Source of the DNA: CAZDQL01 sp964507325
GTDB lineage: Bacteria; Planctomycetota; UBA1135; GCA-002686595
Length of the DNA: 39,626 nt
NCBI GenBank assembly: GCA_964507325.1
Contig: CAZDQL010000063.1
Coordinates: 1 to 39,626 of the forward strand
Reading direction: 5' to 3'
The notes beneath the pieces were generated by a model. That model was not told the origin of the DNA. It made no database searches and was given only the letters and a program-made list of their open reading frames with translations. Every line of letters starts with the position of its first letter. Positions within the stretch are counted from its first letter, which is position 1. Positions 23,355 through 32,476 of this stretch are shown here, one piece after another. Both the position numbers and the translations under genes were made by a program.

Positions 23355-25343
23355 ATGCAGTCGCCGTCTATGGAGGGAGCCGCTCGTCTCGAGGAGCGGA
23401 TCGCCGACCTCGAGAGCGAGCTGGCCGCCCGGAACGAGGAGCTCGAGGCGCTGCGCAGGGACAAGGGACGCATCGAGCTGGCGCTCGAGGGCGCGGAGCT
23501 GGCCCTCTGGGACCAGGACTTCCGCGCCAACCACATCATGCGCAGCCCCCGCTGGATGGAGATGCTCGGATTCGATCCGTCGGAGATCGGGGGAGGCGCC
23601 GAGGCTTGGCTGGACCTGGTGCACCCCGAGGATCTCGCCAGCGTCCTGGAGACGGCGCGCGCACACGAGGCCGACGAGTGCCCGCTCTTCAAGGTCGAGC
23701 ACCGCATGCGCACGGAGGACGGCCAGTGGAAGTGGATCCTGAACTGGGGGAGGATCGTCGAGCGGGACCCCGATGGCGCCCCCCTGCGCGCGGTCGGGAT
23801 CCACCTCGACGTCAACGATCGCAGGCGCGCCGAAGAGGCGTTGAGGAAGAGCAAGGAGCGCTTCCGGGAGCTGGCCGATCTCCTGCCGCAGACGATCTTC
23901 GAGCTGGACACCGAGGGCCTGGTCACCTACCTGAACCGCCACGGCTACCAGTCGACCGGCTACGGCGAGCAGGACGTGGCGCGGGGGCTGAGCTTCACCA
24001 GCTTGTTCGCGGTCGGCCAACGGAAACGGGTGGAACGAGCCATCCGCGATGGGATGCGGGCCGAGGGGACGAGCTCCCACGAGTTCCTCGCGCAGCGCAA
24101 GGACGGGCCCGCCTATCCCGTGCTCCTCTGCGATCGTGCCATCCACCACGACGGCGAGGTCGCCGGCCTGCGCGGATTCCTGGTCGACATCACCGATCGC
24201 AAGCGTGCGGAGCGCGAGCTGGCCAAGGCGGACAAGCTGGATTCGATCGGCGCCCTCGCGGGCGGGATCGCGCACGACTTCAACAACATCCTCTCGGCGA
24301 TCATCGGCAACCTGTCCCTGGTGCGCTCGGACCTGGGAGCGGGCATCGGGAACGACGAGCTCCTGCGCGAAGCCGAGAGCGCTGCCTTCCGGGCTCGTGA
24401 CCTGACGCAGCAACTCCTGACGTTCGCGAAGGGCGGCGCCCCGATCCTCAAGCGCGCCTCGATCCTCTCGATCGTCGAGGAGGCGGCGCAACTCGCCCTG
24501 CGCGGTTCGAACGTGAAGTGGGAGATTCGCCAGAACGGGGACCTCGACGGGGTGCGGGTGGACGAGGGCCAGATCCACCAGGTCTTCAGCAACCTGCTGA
24601 TCAACGCCGACCAGGCGATGCCGGAGGGCGGGTGCATCCGCATCGAGTGCGGGAACGTCGACCTCGGTCACCGCGACCAGCCGCCTCTGGAACCCGGCCG
24701 CTACGTGCGGGTCCGAGTGCGGGACGGGGGAGCAGGGATCTCCGACCGCGACCTGAAGAGGATCTTCGACCCCTTCTTCACCACCAAGGAGGGCGGCAGC
24801 GGGCTCGGGCTCGCCACCGCCTACTCCATCGTCCGCAATCACAACGGCTTCATCGGAGCCGACTCGAAAGCGGGGATCGGTACGACCTTCACCGTCCACC
24901 TGCCCGCGGCCAACGGTCGGGAGGCGGACGTCTCCGACCCCGAGATCGAGACGCCGAGCAAGGGCAAGGGGCGCATTCTCGTCCTCGACGACGAACAGGC
25001 GGTGAGGAGGCTCGCGGGGCGCGCGCTCAGGGCTCTCGGCTACACGACGGAGCTGGTCGAGGATGGGGACGCGGCCCTCGAGGCCTATCGCGCGGCCCAG
25101 GTCTCCGGCGATCCCTTCGACGCCGTGATCCTGGACCTGACCATCCCGGGTGGGCTCGGTGGACTCGAGACCCTGAGGCGATTGCTCGGCATCGATCGCC
25201 AGACCTGCGCCCTCGTGTCGAGCGGCTATTCGAACGACCCGGTCCTGGCCAACTACGAGAGCTACGGCTTCGCGGGCCGTCTGACAAAACCGTATCGAGT
25301 CCAGGACCTCAGCGAGGCGCTGAGGGAGGTCCTGAGTCGTTGA
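23355..25343 (+). CDS. Soluble hybrid sensor histidine kinase (PAS-PAS-HisKA-HATPase-REC)
   Basis: No membrane segment is visible, so it probably senses a cytoplasmic signal. After an N-terminal coiled coil come two PAS domains (about 40-155 and 165-285). The HisKA domain follows with phospho-acceptor His307 in GIAHDFNN. The ATPase domain has DGGAGIS, FDPFFTTK and GSGLGLA. A C-terminal receiver carries Asp594 in VILDLTIPGG. It resembles kinases whose receiver domain closes a phosphorelay. Starts at GTG 23304, ATG 23340 and ATG 23355 are all possible; 23355 was chosen because GGAGGAG lies 6 nt before it. The DUF4438 gene follows after 25 bp. No separate DNA-binding regulator is nearby. Confidence 0.9.
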   Translation: MQSPSMEGAARLEERIADLESELAARNEELEALRRDKGRIELALEGAELALWDQDFRANHIMRSPRWMEMLGFDPSEIGGGAEAWLDLVHPEDLASVLETARAHEADECPLFKVEHRMRTEDGQWKWILNWGRIVERDPDGAPLRAVGIHLDVNDRRRAEEALRKSKERFRELADLLPQTIFELDTEGLVTYLNRHGYQSTGYGEQDVARGLSFTSLFAVGQRKRVERAIRDGMRAEGTSSHEFLAQRKDGPAYPVLLCDRAIHHDGEVAGLRGFLVDITDRKRAERELAKADKLDSIGALAGGIAHDFNNILSAIIGNLSLVRSDLGAGIGNDELLREAESAAFRARDLTQQLLTFAKGGAPILKRASILSIVEEAAQLALRGSNVKWEIRQNGDLDGVRVDEGQIHQVFSNLLINADQAMPEGGCIRIECGNVDLGHRDQPPLEPGRYVRVRVRDGGAGISDRDLKRIFDPFFTTKEGGSGLGLATAYSIVRNHNGFIGADSKAGIGTTFTVHLPAANGREADVSDPEIETPSKGKGRILVLDDEQAVRRLAGRALRALGYTTELVEDGDAALEAYRAAQVSGDPFDAVILDLTIPGGLGGLETLRRLLGIDRQTCALVSSGYSNDPVLANYESYGFAGRLTKPYRVQDLSEALREVLSR

Positions 25344-25368
25344 GCCCTGCCAGACCGGAGGAACCACC

Positions 25369-26298
25369 ATGTTGAAGACGAACAGCGACCGGCTCGTCAA
25401 GCTCGCCGTGCAAGGCAAGGTCTGCTTCCCCTCGGCCCAGAGGGTCCACTTGCCCGACGCCGAGGGACGGCCCTTCCTGCTGCCGAGTGTCGGCGGCATC
25501 ACCTACAACGTGCGCGTGGGAGACCCCGCCTTCGGCTGGGCCGGAGATCACATCGAGGCCGGGGTCTCGACCGTCTTCGACGAGGAGAAGCGCGACGGCG
25601 AGCAGAACCGCGCCTACAACTTTTTCTCCTGCGTGGGCAACCAAGCCGTGGTCGTGACGGGCAAGGCCAAGGGCGCCAAGGGCGTCGTGCTCGGCCATCA
25701 CGGGGGCGCCGAGCACGTCATGCTCGACTTCGACGAGCAGACCCTCGAGAAGCTCACCCTGGACGACAAGTTCCTGGTCAAGGCTTGGGGGCAGGGGCTC
25801 GAGCTCAGCGACTACCCCGGCATCCGCGTCTACAGCCTGGACCCCGGGCTGCTCGAGAAGCTGAAGATCCGCGAGCTGCGCGGCGGACGCCTCGAGGTGC
25901 CGGTGACCGCGGTCGTCCCGGGCCACTTGATGGGCTCCGGCACCGGCTCGATCGCCATGGGGACCGGCGACTACGACATCATGACCACCGACCGCGAGGA
26001 GATCGCCGAGCGGGGCCTGGATGAGCTGTGCTTCGGGGACTTCGTCGCGATCAGCGACCACGACAACCACTTCGGCCGCAGCTGGCGCCGCGGGGCGATG
26101 ACGATCGGGATCGTCATCCACTCCGACTGCCTGCTGGCCGGACATGGGCCCGGAATCGTGACCCTGCTCAGCAGCACCGAGCCCCTGATCCAGCCGCGCG
26201 TCACCTCCACCGCCAACCTGGGGCGCATCCTGCGCATCGGCCGCTATCGCGCCAAGCCCCGCCGCAAGGCCTCGAAGAAGAAGCGCGGCGCGAAGTGA
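25369..26298 (+). CDS. DUF4438-family protein of unknown function
   Basis: The 309-aa protein is soluble with no signal peptide. Features include the N-terminal GGITYNVRVGD and AFGWAGDHIEAGVS segments, a Gly-rich GSGTGSIAMGTGD region, and a His/Asp-rich SDHDNHFGRSW stretch followed by SDCLLAGHGPG. These fit DUF4438, known in Thermotogae and other bacteria, with no established activity. The acid/His-rich motifs suggest metal or substrate binding, as inference only. The C-terminus is strongly basic (RRKASKKKRGAK). GGAGG lies 8 nt before the ATG. It is probably co-transcribed with the hybrid kinase. Confidence 0.75.
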   Translation: MLKTNSDRLVKLAVQGKVCFPSAQRVHLPDAEGRPFLLPSVGGITYNVRVGDPAFGWAGDHIEAGVSTVFDEEKRDGEQNRAYNFFSCVGNQAVVVTGKAKGAKGVVLGHHGGAEHVMLDFDEQTLEKLTLDDKFLVKAWGQGLELSDYPGIRVYSLDPGLLEKLKIRELRGGRLEVPVTAVVPGHLMGSGTGSIAMGTGDYDIMTTDREEIAERGLDELCFGDFVAISDHDNHFGRSWRRGAMTIGIVIHSDCLLAGHGPGIVTLLSSTEPLIQPRVTSTANLGRILRIGRYRAKPRRKASKKKRGAK

Positions 26299-26320
26299 GC
26301 CCCGGAACCGGTGGCCACCC

Positions 26321-28465
26321 TCAGCGCAGGGCGAAGCCGGCCAGCGCGGCGCCATCGCGGCGGATGGCGAACCCCTGAACGAAGAACCAGCCGACGTCGG
26401 GCGCAGAGCCGAGCTCGGCGGGACCCGCGATGAGCTCGTCCGCGGGCCGTCCGTCCTCGGGCCGCAGGCGCCACAGGTGACCATCGACGCGGTCCTGGAG
26501 CCAGATGGAGCCCGCCGCGACGCGCGGTACGAGCGGAGGCCCCAGATGGCACTCGGCGGAGAGGGCGGGCTCGTGCCGCCAGAGAAGCGCACCGTCCCGC
26601 GGGTCGAGTGCGAGCGCCGAGCCGTCTCCGGTCGTCAGGACCAGCATGCCCTCGGAATGGAGGATCGCGTTGCGCGGCGCAGCGTCGAGTGCAACCTGCC
26701 AGACCCGAGCACCGCTCGCCGCGTCCAGACAGGTGACCGTGCCGTCCATGGCGCCTGCGACGAGGTGCTCTCCGACGAGCACCGGCTCGATGAAGCGGGA
26801 GCGCGTGGCGTGCTTCTCGGTGTACACCTGCCAACCGAACTCCCCGCTCGCATCGATGCTGGCGATCATCGAGTCCAGCTGAGCCCAGAACTCGCGCCCT
26901 CCCGCCGACAGGAGGGAACCGTCGAAGGCCAGGATGCCGCCCGGCACTGGGAGGCGGTGGGAGCGCAGGCTCTCACCCGTCTCCCGGTCGAGGATCTCGA
27001 GCCTTCCTTCCCCGTCGATGACCGCGACGGCGTGGGGGAGGATCTCGACGTCGCCCACGCGCAGACCCATCGAGTGGGTCCAGCGCGGCTCCGGCTCGCC
27101 GGCCTCGACGCACACCAGCGTCACGGGATCGTCGGGGTAGACGATCTCTCCCGTCTCCGGATCGACTCTCACGACGTACTGCGAGAGATCGGCGAGGACG
27201 ACGACGCTCAGGGCGCCCGCGGTCCAGACCCCCATGGCGGTGAAGGAGCGCTCGGCCGCGGAGTCGAGCACGAGCTCCGTCCGCCGCAGGTCCTCGCCCG
27301 TGCTGGGATCGATGGCGAACAACGCGCAGCCGTCGCCCGAGACTCCGACCAGGCCTTCAGCGGTCGGGCGCAGGCGCGCGCCGGCGTCGATCGTCCGAGA
27401 CCAGACCGCCTCCCCTCCGGGCCGCAGGCGGCTCAGGGTCCGCGAGCGTCCCAGGCTCAGGATGCAGGCCGCGGTCGCCGTGATCTGACGGGGCTCGACG
27501 CCGTCGAACCCACTGTTGCACCAGGTGCAGCTCTCGATGAGGCACTCGAAGGAACCGTCGTCGCGCTGGTGGCGAAGCAGGGCGTCGATCCAGCGCTCGC
27601 GGAAGCGCAGCCAGTCGGCTCGCCCGGTCGTCTGGGTCGCGATCGCCCCCATGAAGAGATGCTGATGCGGGTCGGCGTGGCCGTGAGCGAGCTCCTCGAT
27701 GTGGCGCCGCACGTACCCGACGGCCGCCTGGTAGCTCTCCGAAGCGTGCTCACCCAGCGCGGCCAGGGCGACCTGGGTGCCGGCCGTGCGCCCGGCCTCG
27801 TGGAGCTGCAGCTTGGTCGGACCCCCGTAGGGCATCGCGCCGGAAGGGGATTGAACGCGACGCAACAGGGCGAGCGCCTTCTCCACCACGTCCTCGTCGA
27901 GGCTCACGCCGTGCCGCCGGCAGAGCCCCAGCGCGAAGACCGCGCTGTTGCAGGCCGCGATGAGGGTCGCGGGATAGACGCTCTCGTCATCCCAGGCGGA
28001 ATCGTGCCCCCAGCCGCCCTCCACGTTCTGGTCGACTTGGATCTGCTCGGCGATGAGCTCGAGGGACGCGAGATCCTGCGAGCCGCGCTCTCGCATCTCG
28101 GCGCAGTAGAGGGCCACCGCGGCCATCGCGAAGGCGCGCTCCATGTGGAGCTCGGGCAGCACGGCCTCCAGTCGCTCCGCGATGCGCCCGCGCTCGGCGG
28201 TGAAGCGTTCCGGCTGAGGCGCGAGCTCGAAAGCGAGGCCGGCGAGGGACAGCGCGATCGCGTCGGCGACCGGGTTTCCGGGATCGGGCTCGTCGACGAT
28301 CGAGTGCGTCGCCAACCACGCCAGGGCTCGTTCGAGAGCGTCCTCACAGGGCGCGCAAGCGCGAGGACAGGTCGCGTCGTGAGCGGGCGTCTGCACGGCT
28401 CCTCCGAGAGCCACCGACGCCGGAACGAGGAGCGCGATCGCCCGCGCGAAGGCTCGGATCTTCAT
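26321..28465 (-). CDS. Exported alpha/alpha-toroid plus PQQ-like beta-propeller protein
   Basis: The 714-aa protein has a signal peptide (to about residue 23). An N-terminal region (about 40-340) then shows the repeat style of terpene cyclase/prenyltransferase-like alpha/alpha toroids, such as NVEGGWGHDSAWDD and RDDGSFECL. A CTWC motif is also present. The C-terminal half is a PQQ-like propeller of repeats such as FAIDPSTGEDL, RVDPETGEIV and TCLDAASGARVW. It does not show terpene-cyclase catalytic motifs, so a binding or scaffolding role is more likely than cyclisation. The start at 28465 was chosen for a G-rich site upstream and the signal peptide. Function unknown. Confidence 0.7.
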   Translation of the reverse strand: MKIRAFARAIALLVPASVALGGAVQTPAHDATCPRACAPCEDALERALAWLATHSIVDEPDPGNPVADAIALSLAGLAFELAPQPERFTAERGRIAERLEAVLPELHMERAFAMAAVALYCAEMRERGSQDLASLELIAEQIQVDQNVEGGWGHDSAWDDESVYPATLIAACNSAVFALGLCRRHGVSLDEDVVEKALALLRRVQSPSGAMPYGGPTKLQLHEAGRTAGTQVALAALGEHASESYQAAVGYVRRHIEELAHGHADPHQHLFMGAIATQTTGRADWLRFRERWIDALLRHQRDDGSFECLIESCTWCNSGFDGVEPRQITATAACILSLGRSRTLSRLRPGGEAVWSRTIDAGARLRPTAEGLVGVSGDGCALFAIDPSTGEDLRRTELVLDSAAERSFTAMGVWTAGALSVVVLADLSQYVVRVDPETGEIVYPDDPVTLVCVEAGEPEPRWTHSMGLRVGDVEILPHAVAVIDGEGRLEILDRETGESLRSHRLPVPGGILAFDGSLLSAGGREFWAQLDSMIASIDASGEFGWQVYTEKHATRSRFIEPVLVGEHLVAGAMDGTVTCLDAASGARVWQVALDAAPRNAILHSEGMLVLTTGDGSALALDPRDGALLWRHEPALSAECHLGPPLVPRVAAGSIWLQDRVDGHLWRLRPEDGRPADELIAGPAELGSAPDVGWFFVQGFAIRRDGAALAGFALR

Positions 28466-28555
28466 GCTGCGTTCCCCCTCGAGGATCGAACACCGGGTCT
28501 GCCCCGTCTTCACTCAGCCAACGTACGACGCGCTGCGCATGGCCCCCGACGCCAA

Positions 28556-30556
28556 CTAGAGAATCTCCAGGATCCCCGCACCCCGCCCGTCCGTCAGCGT
28601 CAATGTATTGGCCCGGTAGTGGCTGCCGATCGCGATCTTGGCGTTCCACGGGCGCGGCTCCTTGTCGGCCACGATGCCGAGGGCCACCGCGGCGAAGGCC
28701 CGCGCTCGCGGAGTGATCTCGCGGTCGTCCAGCATGCGGATCAGGGGCTCGATCGAGCGCGCGTCGCCGATGGCGCCGAGGCCGCTGGCGATCGAGGCCT
28801 GGGCCGCCAGGCTGCCGGCCCGCTCGAGGGTGGCGCACATCTCCGGCACCAGGTTCTTGTCCCCCAGGAGCCCCATGGCGATCGCCGCCTGACGCAGGAG
28901 CGCCGGACGGTAGCGCGAAGCGCGCACCACCGTGCGCACCGGCTCGAGCGCCTCGGGGGCGCCGGTCATGCCCAGGGCCAGGCAGAGGTAGCCGCGGGTG
29001 TCGTCGTCGGCCACCTCCTCGAGGCGCGCCAGGAGCAGCGGCACCGCCGCGGCGTCGCGGCGCATGCCTAGGGCGATCGCCAGGGCCCCCACCTCCCGCG
29101 GCGCACGCGCCTCGGTCAGGGCCGCCCTCAGGGCCTCGCCCACCGCCCGATCGGGCTCCCCGCCCACATCCAGCTCGCCGCGGCCCACGACGCCGAGGGC
29201 CATCGCGGCCCAGGGGCGGTCCAGGTTCGCGCCGCCCACCAGGGCCTCGAGCAGCCGCCCGCGCAGGCGCGCTCGGCCGGCGAGGGGCGCGGCGCCGACG
29301 CCGGGACGCGCGGCGACCCGACCGATCCCGACGATCGCGAAGTGGCGCAGGTCCAGGTCGCCGCCGCCGCGGGAGGCGTGCACCAGGGCGTTGCGCGCGC
29401 GGGCGTCGACCGCGCTGGCTCCCGAAGTGGCCGCGTGCCCCAAGGCCAGCATCAGGCCCTGTCGCACGAGGCGTGGGGTGTCGCGCTGCTCCAGGGCGTC
29501 GCACCAGGCGCCGAGCTGCGCCGCCCGCGCGGGCTCCGGCAGGCCGACCAGGAGCCGGGCGCCGACGCTCGGGACGTGCGCCCGGGTCAGCTCGCGCAGG
29601 TCCGCGTCCTGCAGCCGCTCGGAGAGCCAGCGCAGCTGCGCCTCGCGCGAGCTCCACGGCCGGCCGAGCGGGTCGCCGCCGACCCGGAGCGGCACCAGGC
29701 CGACGGCGACCAGGCAGGCCACCTCGACGTCGGGGCCCGGGAGCTCGCGCGCCGCCTCGAAGGTCTCGACCAGGGCGCGCACGGTCCAGGCGCGCAGGGC
29801 CGGGTGGCGGTTGGCGTGGGCCACCAGCCCCAGGCCGTAGGCGGCGAAGGCGCGCGTGCGCAGGGGCACGCCGCGGGGGCGCCGAACCCGCGCGCGGCCG
29901 AGCGCGCTGTCGCGCAAGAGCCCTTCGAGAGTGGGCGCGGCGCCCGTTCCGGCGAGGATGCCGAGGGAGACCGCGGCGGTCTCGGCGATCTCCTGATTGT
30001 CGTCGGCCAGGTAGTCGGCGATCACGCGCGCGAGCGCGTCCTCCCCCGGTCGGTCGCCGATCTTGGCCAGGGCGATCAGAGCGCCGGTGACCACGTCCCC
30101 GTCGCGCTCCGCCTCGAGCGCATGCAGGAGAGCGGGCACCACCTCGCTCCGGATCTGCTCGGCGCTGGGGCGCATGCGGTCGCGGGCGTGGTGGGCCGGC
30201 GCGTGGCCGAGGAAGAACTCGATCGAGTCCGGCTCCAGATCGGAGGTGTGCAGCGCCGCCTTGAGCTCGAGGTAAGCGTGCTGGTCGAAGCCCCACCAGC
30301 GCTGCCAGACGGTCTCGTCGGGCCCGGCGACGCTCGGTCCGGGTACGGTCGGTCTGGGCACGGCCGGCGGACGCGGGTCGCGCTTCGCCCCCGGGGTGGT
30401 GGCGGTCGAGCCGGTGGCCGGGGTCGGCGCGCTGCCACCCTGGCCCCCCGACGCGCCCCCACCGTCCGGGGGCGGCGCCGAGTCCGCCGGCCCGCGGTAG
30501 GCCCCGCCGTGGGCCAGGATCGGGCCGGCGAGCAGCAACAGGAGTAGGACGCGCAT
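28556..30556 (-). CDS. Secreted HEAT-repeat protein
   Basis: The 666-aa protein starts with a short signal peptide, then a Gly/Pro/Thr-rich linker to about residue 80. The rest is built from HEAT/PBS-lyase-like helical repeats, for example GALIALAKIGD, VSLGILAG and ASGLGAIGD. HEAT repeats form curved solenoids that bind other proteins. No enzyme motif was found. The ATG has no Shine-Dalgarno sequence and lies only a few bases below a sigma54-like site (30571-30586). It may be co-transcribed with the toroid/propeller gene 90 bp downstream. Confidence 0.85.
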   Translation of the reverse strand: MRVLLLLLLAGPILAHGGAYRGPADSAPPPDGGGASGGQGGSAPTPATGSTATTPGAKRDPRPPAVPRPTVPGPSVAGPDETVWQRWWGFDQHAYLELKAALHTSDLEPDSIEFFLGHAPAHHARDRMRPSAEQIRSEVVPALLHALEAERDGDVVTGALIALAKIGDRPGEDALARVIADYLADDNQEIAETAAVSLGILAGTGAAPTLEGLLRDSALGRARVRRPRGVPLRTRAFAAYGLGLVAHANRHPALRAWTVRALVETFEAARELPGPDVEVACLVAVGLVPLRVGGDPLGRPWSSREAQLRWLSERLQDADLRELTRAHVPSVGARLLVGLPEPARAAQLGAWCDALEQRDTPRLVRQGLMLALGHAATSGASAVDARARNALVHASRGGGDLDLRHFAIVGIGRVAARPGVGAAPLAGRARLRGRLLEALVGGANLDRPWAAMALGVVGRGELDVGGEPDRAVGEALRAALTEARAPREVGALAIALGMRRDAAAVPLLLARLEEVADDDTRGYLCLALGMTGAPEALEPVRTVVRASRYRPALLRQAAIAMGLLGDKNLVPEMCATLERAGSLAAQASIASGLGAIGDARSIEPLIRMLDDREITPRARAFAAVALGIVADKEPRPWNAKIAIGSHYRANTLTLTDGRGAGILEIL

Positions 30557-30570
30557 CGCGCGGGCCTAGG

Positions 30571-30586
30571 AGCAAGGGGCGTGCCA
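30571..30586 (-). promoter_or_regulatory. Sigma54 (RpoN)-type promoter before the HEAT-repeat gene
   Basis: On the minus strand the sequence is TGGCACG-CCCC-TTGCT, an exact match to the core -24/-12 consensus TGGCACGNNNNTTGCW. The start would fall near 30560, only about 4 nt before the ATG. A chance match is possible in a G+C-rich genome, but the match is complete. Confidence 0.4.
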
Positions 30587-30665
30587 CGCGTCCAGGGGCC
30601 CCCCCATCCGGACGCGGCGTTCCGGACCCGAAACGGCGGCTGCCGCGGGCCCCCCGCCCTCACAC

Positions 30666-32441
30666 TCACCCACCGACCGCCGCGTCGCCGCCGTCGTGGG
30701 CGAGCAGCTTGCGCGTGACGAGGGCTAGGCCGATGGCAGCGGTCGCGCAGGCGAGAGTGGCGCCGAGCGCGGGGCCAGAGCGGCCGTAGATCCACCACCC
30801 GGTCGCGAAGAGCGCGGCGTAGACGGTGAGGCAGCCCAGAGCGATGGCCAGGAGAGCCCAGCGGAAGGGCAGCCCCATGGGTCGGATGCTGCGACGGAAA
30901 GCTGCCAGGCGCTCGGGATCGACCCTCGGCGTCAGCAGAACGGTCGCGATCCAGATCACGGTGGTCAGGCCCACCGCCAGCGGCTTCTGCCAATAGCCCA
31001 GGGCCGTGCCGATCGACTCGAAGGACTCGCCGTCGGCACCGTACCGGTAGGGCGTGAAGGTCAGCACCAGGGCGATGATCCCGGAGGCCACCATGCCGGC
31101 GATCTCGCCCCACGCGTTGATGCGCGGCACGAACCAACGCAAGAGGAAGATCAAGCCCGTACCCGCGCCGAACATGATGATGATGTCGAAGAGCTGCGTG
31201 GCGTTCTGCAGCATCAACGCCACGGCGGCGGCCAGCACCATCTGGACCACGGTGAAGACCCGCCCCGCCCAGACCAGCTCCTTCTCACTCGACTCGGGGC
31301 GCAGGAAACGCCGGTAGAAGTCGTGGATGACGTAGGACGCCCCCCAGTTCAGGTGCGTCGAGATGGTCGACATGTACGCCGCGATCAGCGAGGCCAGGAT
31401 CAGCCCGATCCAGCCGGCGGGTACGAAGGTCAACATGGCCGGGTAGCCCAGGTCGTGCCCCACCTTGCCCGCTTCGATGCCAGGGAAGGCGGCTTGCAGG
31501 CTGGCCAGGTCGGGGAATACGACCAGGGAGCACAGGGCCACGACGATCCAGGGCCACGGCCGCAGGGCGTAGTGGGCGACGTTGAAGAAGAGGGTCGCGC
31601 CGAGAGCGTGCTTCTCGTTGCGCGCCGCGAGCATGCGCTGGGCGATGTAGCCACCCCCGCCCGGCTCCGCACCCGGGTACCAGGCCGCCCACCACTGCAC
31701 CGCCAGGGGGATCAACAGCACGGTGATGAACAGGTCCTTGTCGCCGCTCCAGCTGGGAATCAGAGCCAGCTTGTCCTGAACGCCGGGGTTGGCCAGCAGT
31801 CCCTCCAGGCCGCCCACCTGCTCGTGGCCCAGGGCGTAGTACGCGGCCACGCAGGCCCCCACCATGGCCGTCGCGAAGAGGATGCAGTCGGTCAGGATCA
31901 CTCCCCGGAAGCCACCCAGCGAAGCGAAGGCCGCGGTGACCAGGGAGGCGATCAGGATCGTCTCCAGCGGTGACAGGCCCAGCACGACGCCACCGATCTT
32001 GATGGCTGCCAAGGTCACGCCGGCCATGGTGAGCACGTTGAAGACCACGCCCAGGTACAGGGCCCGGAAGCCGCGCAGGAAGCTGGCCGCCTTGCCCGAG
32101 TAGCGCAGCTCGTAGAACTCCATGTCCGTCATCGCGCCGCTGCGTCGCCACAGCCTGGCGTAGATGAAGGTGGTCACCATGCCGGTCAGGAGGAAAGCCC
32201 ACCAGGCCCAGTTCTTGGCCACCCCGTCCTGGCGCACGAAGTCGGTGACCAGGTTGGGCGTGTCGGTCGAGAAGGTGGTGGCCACCATCGACATGCCGAG
32301 CATCCACCACGGCATGGTGCGGCCGGAGAGGAAGAACTCGCCGGTGTTCTTCCCCGCGCGGCGCGACACCCAGATCCCGATGCCCAGCGACAGAGCGAAG
32401 AAGCCGAAGATGATCGACCAGTCCAGGGGTGTGATGGTCAT
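30666..32441 (-). CDS. Sodium:solute symporter family transporter
   Basis: The 591-aa integral membrane protein has about 13 predicted hydrophobic segments and the SSS-family N-terminal stretch FFLSGRTMPWWMLG with following STDTPNLV. It probably imports sugars or similar solutes with Na+. The ATG at 32441 begins just before the first membrane helix; the frame stays open upstream but overlaps the previous gene. It lies 35 bp after the GATase1-like gene, last in the GH20 cluster, so an amino-sugar substrate is likely, though inferred. Confidence 0.9.
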   Translation of the reverse strand: MTITPLDWSIIFGFFALSLGIGIWVSRRAGKNTGEFFLSGRTMPWWMLGMSMVATTFSTDTPNLVTDFVRQDGVAKNWAWWAFLLTGMVTTFIYARLWRRSGAMTDMEFYELRYSGKAASFLRGFRALYLGVVFNVLTMAGVTLAAIKIGGVVLGLSPLETILIASLVTAAFASLGGFRGVILTDCILFATAMVGACVAAYYALGHEQVGGLEGLLANPGVQDKLALIPSWSGDKDLFITVLLIPLAVQWWAAWYPGAEPGGGGYIAQRMLAARNEKHALGATLFFNVAHYALRPWPWIVVALCSLVVFPDLASLQAAFPGIEAGKVGHDLGYPAMLTFVPAGWIGLILASLIAAYMSTISTHLNWGASYVIHDFYRRFLRPESSEKELVWAGRVFTVVQMVLAAAVALMLQNATQLFDIIIMFGAGTGLIFLLRWFVPRINAWGEIAGMVASGIIALVLTFTPYRYGADGESFESIGTALGYWQKPLAVGLTTVIWIATVLLTPRVDPERLAAFRRSIRPMGLPFRWALLAIALGCLTVYAALFATGWWIYGRSGPALGATLACATAAIGLALVTRKLLAHDGGDAAVGG

Positions 32442-32476
32442 GCGAGCGGCAGTAGAGCTGGAAACGCCCCAGGAGC

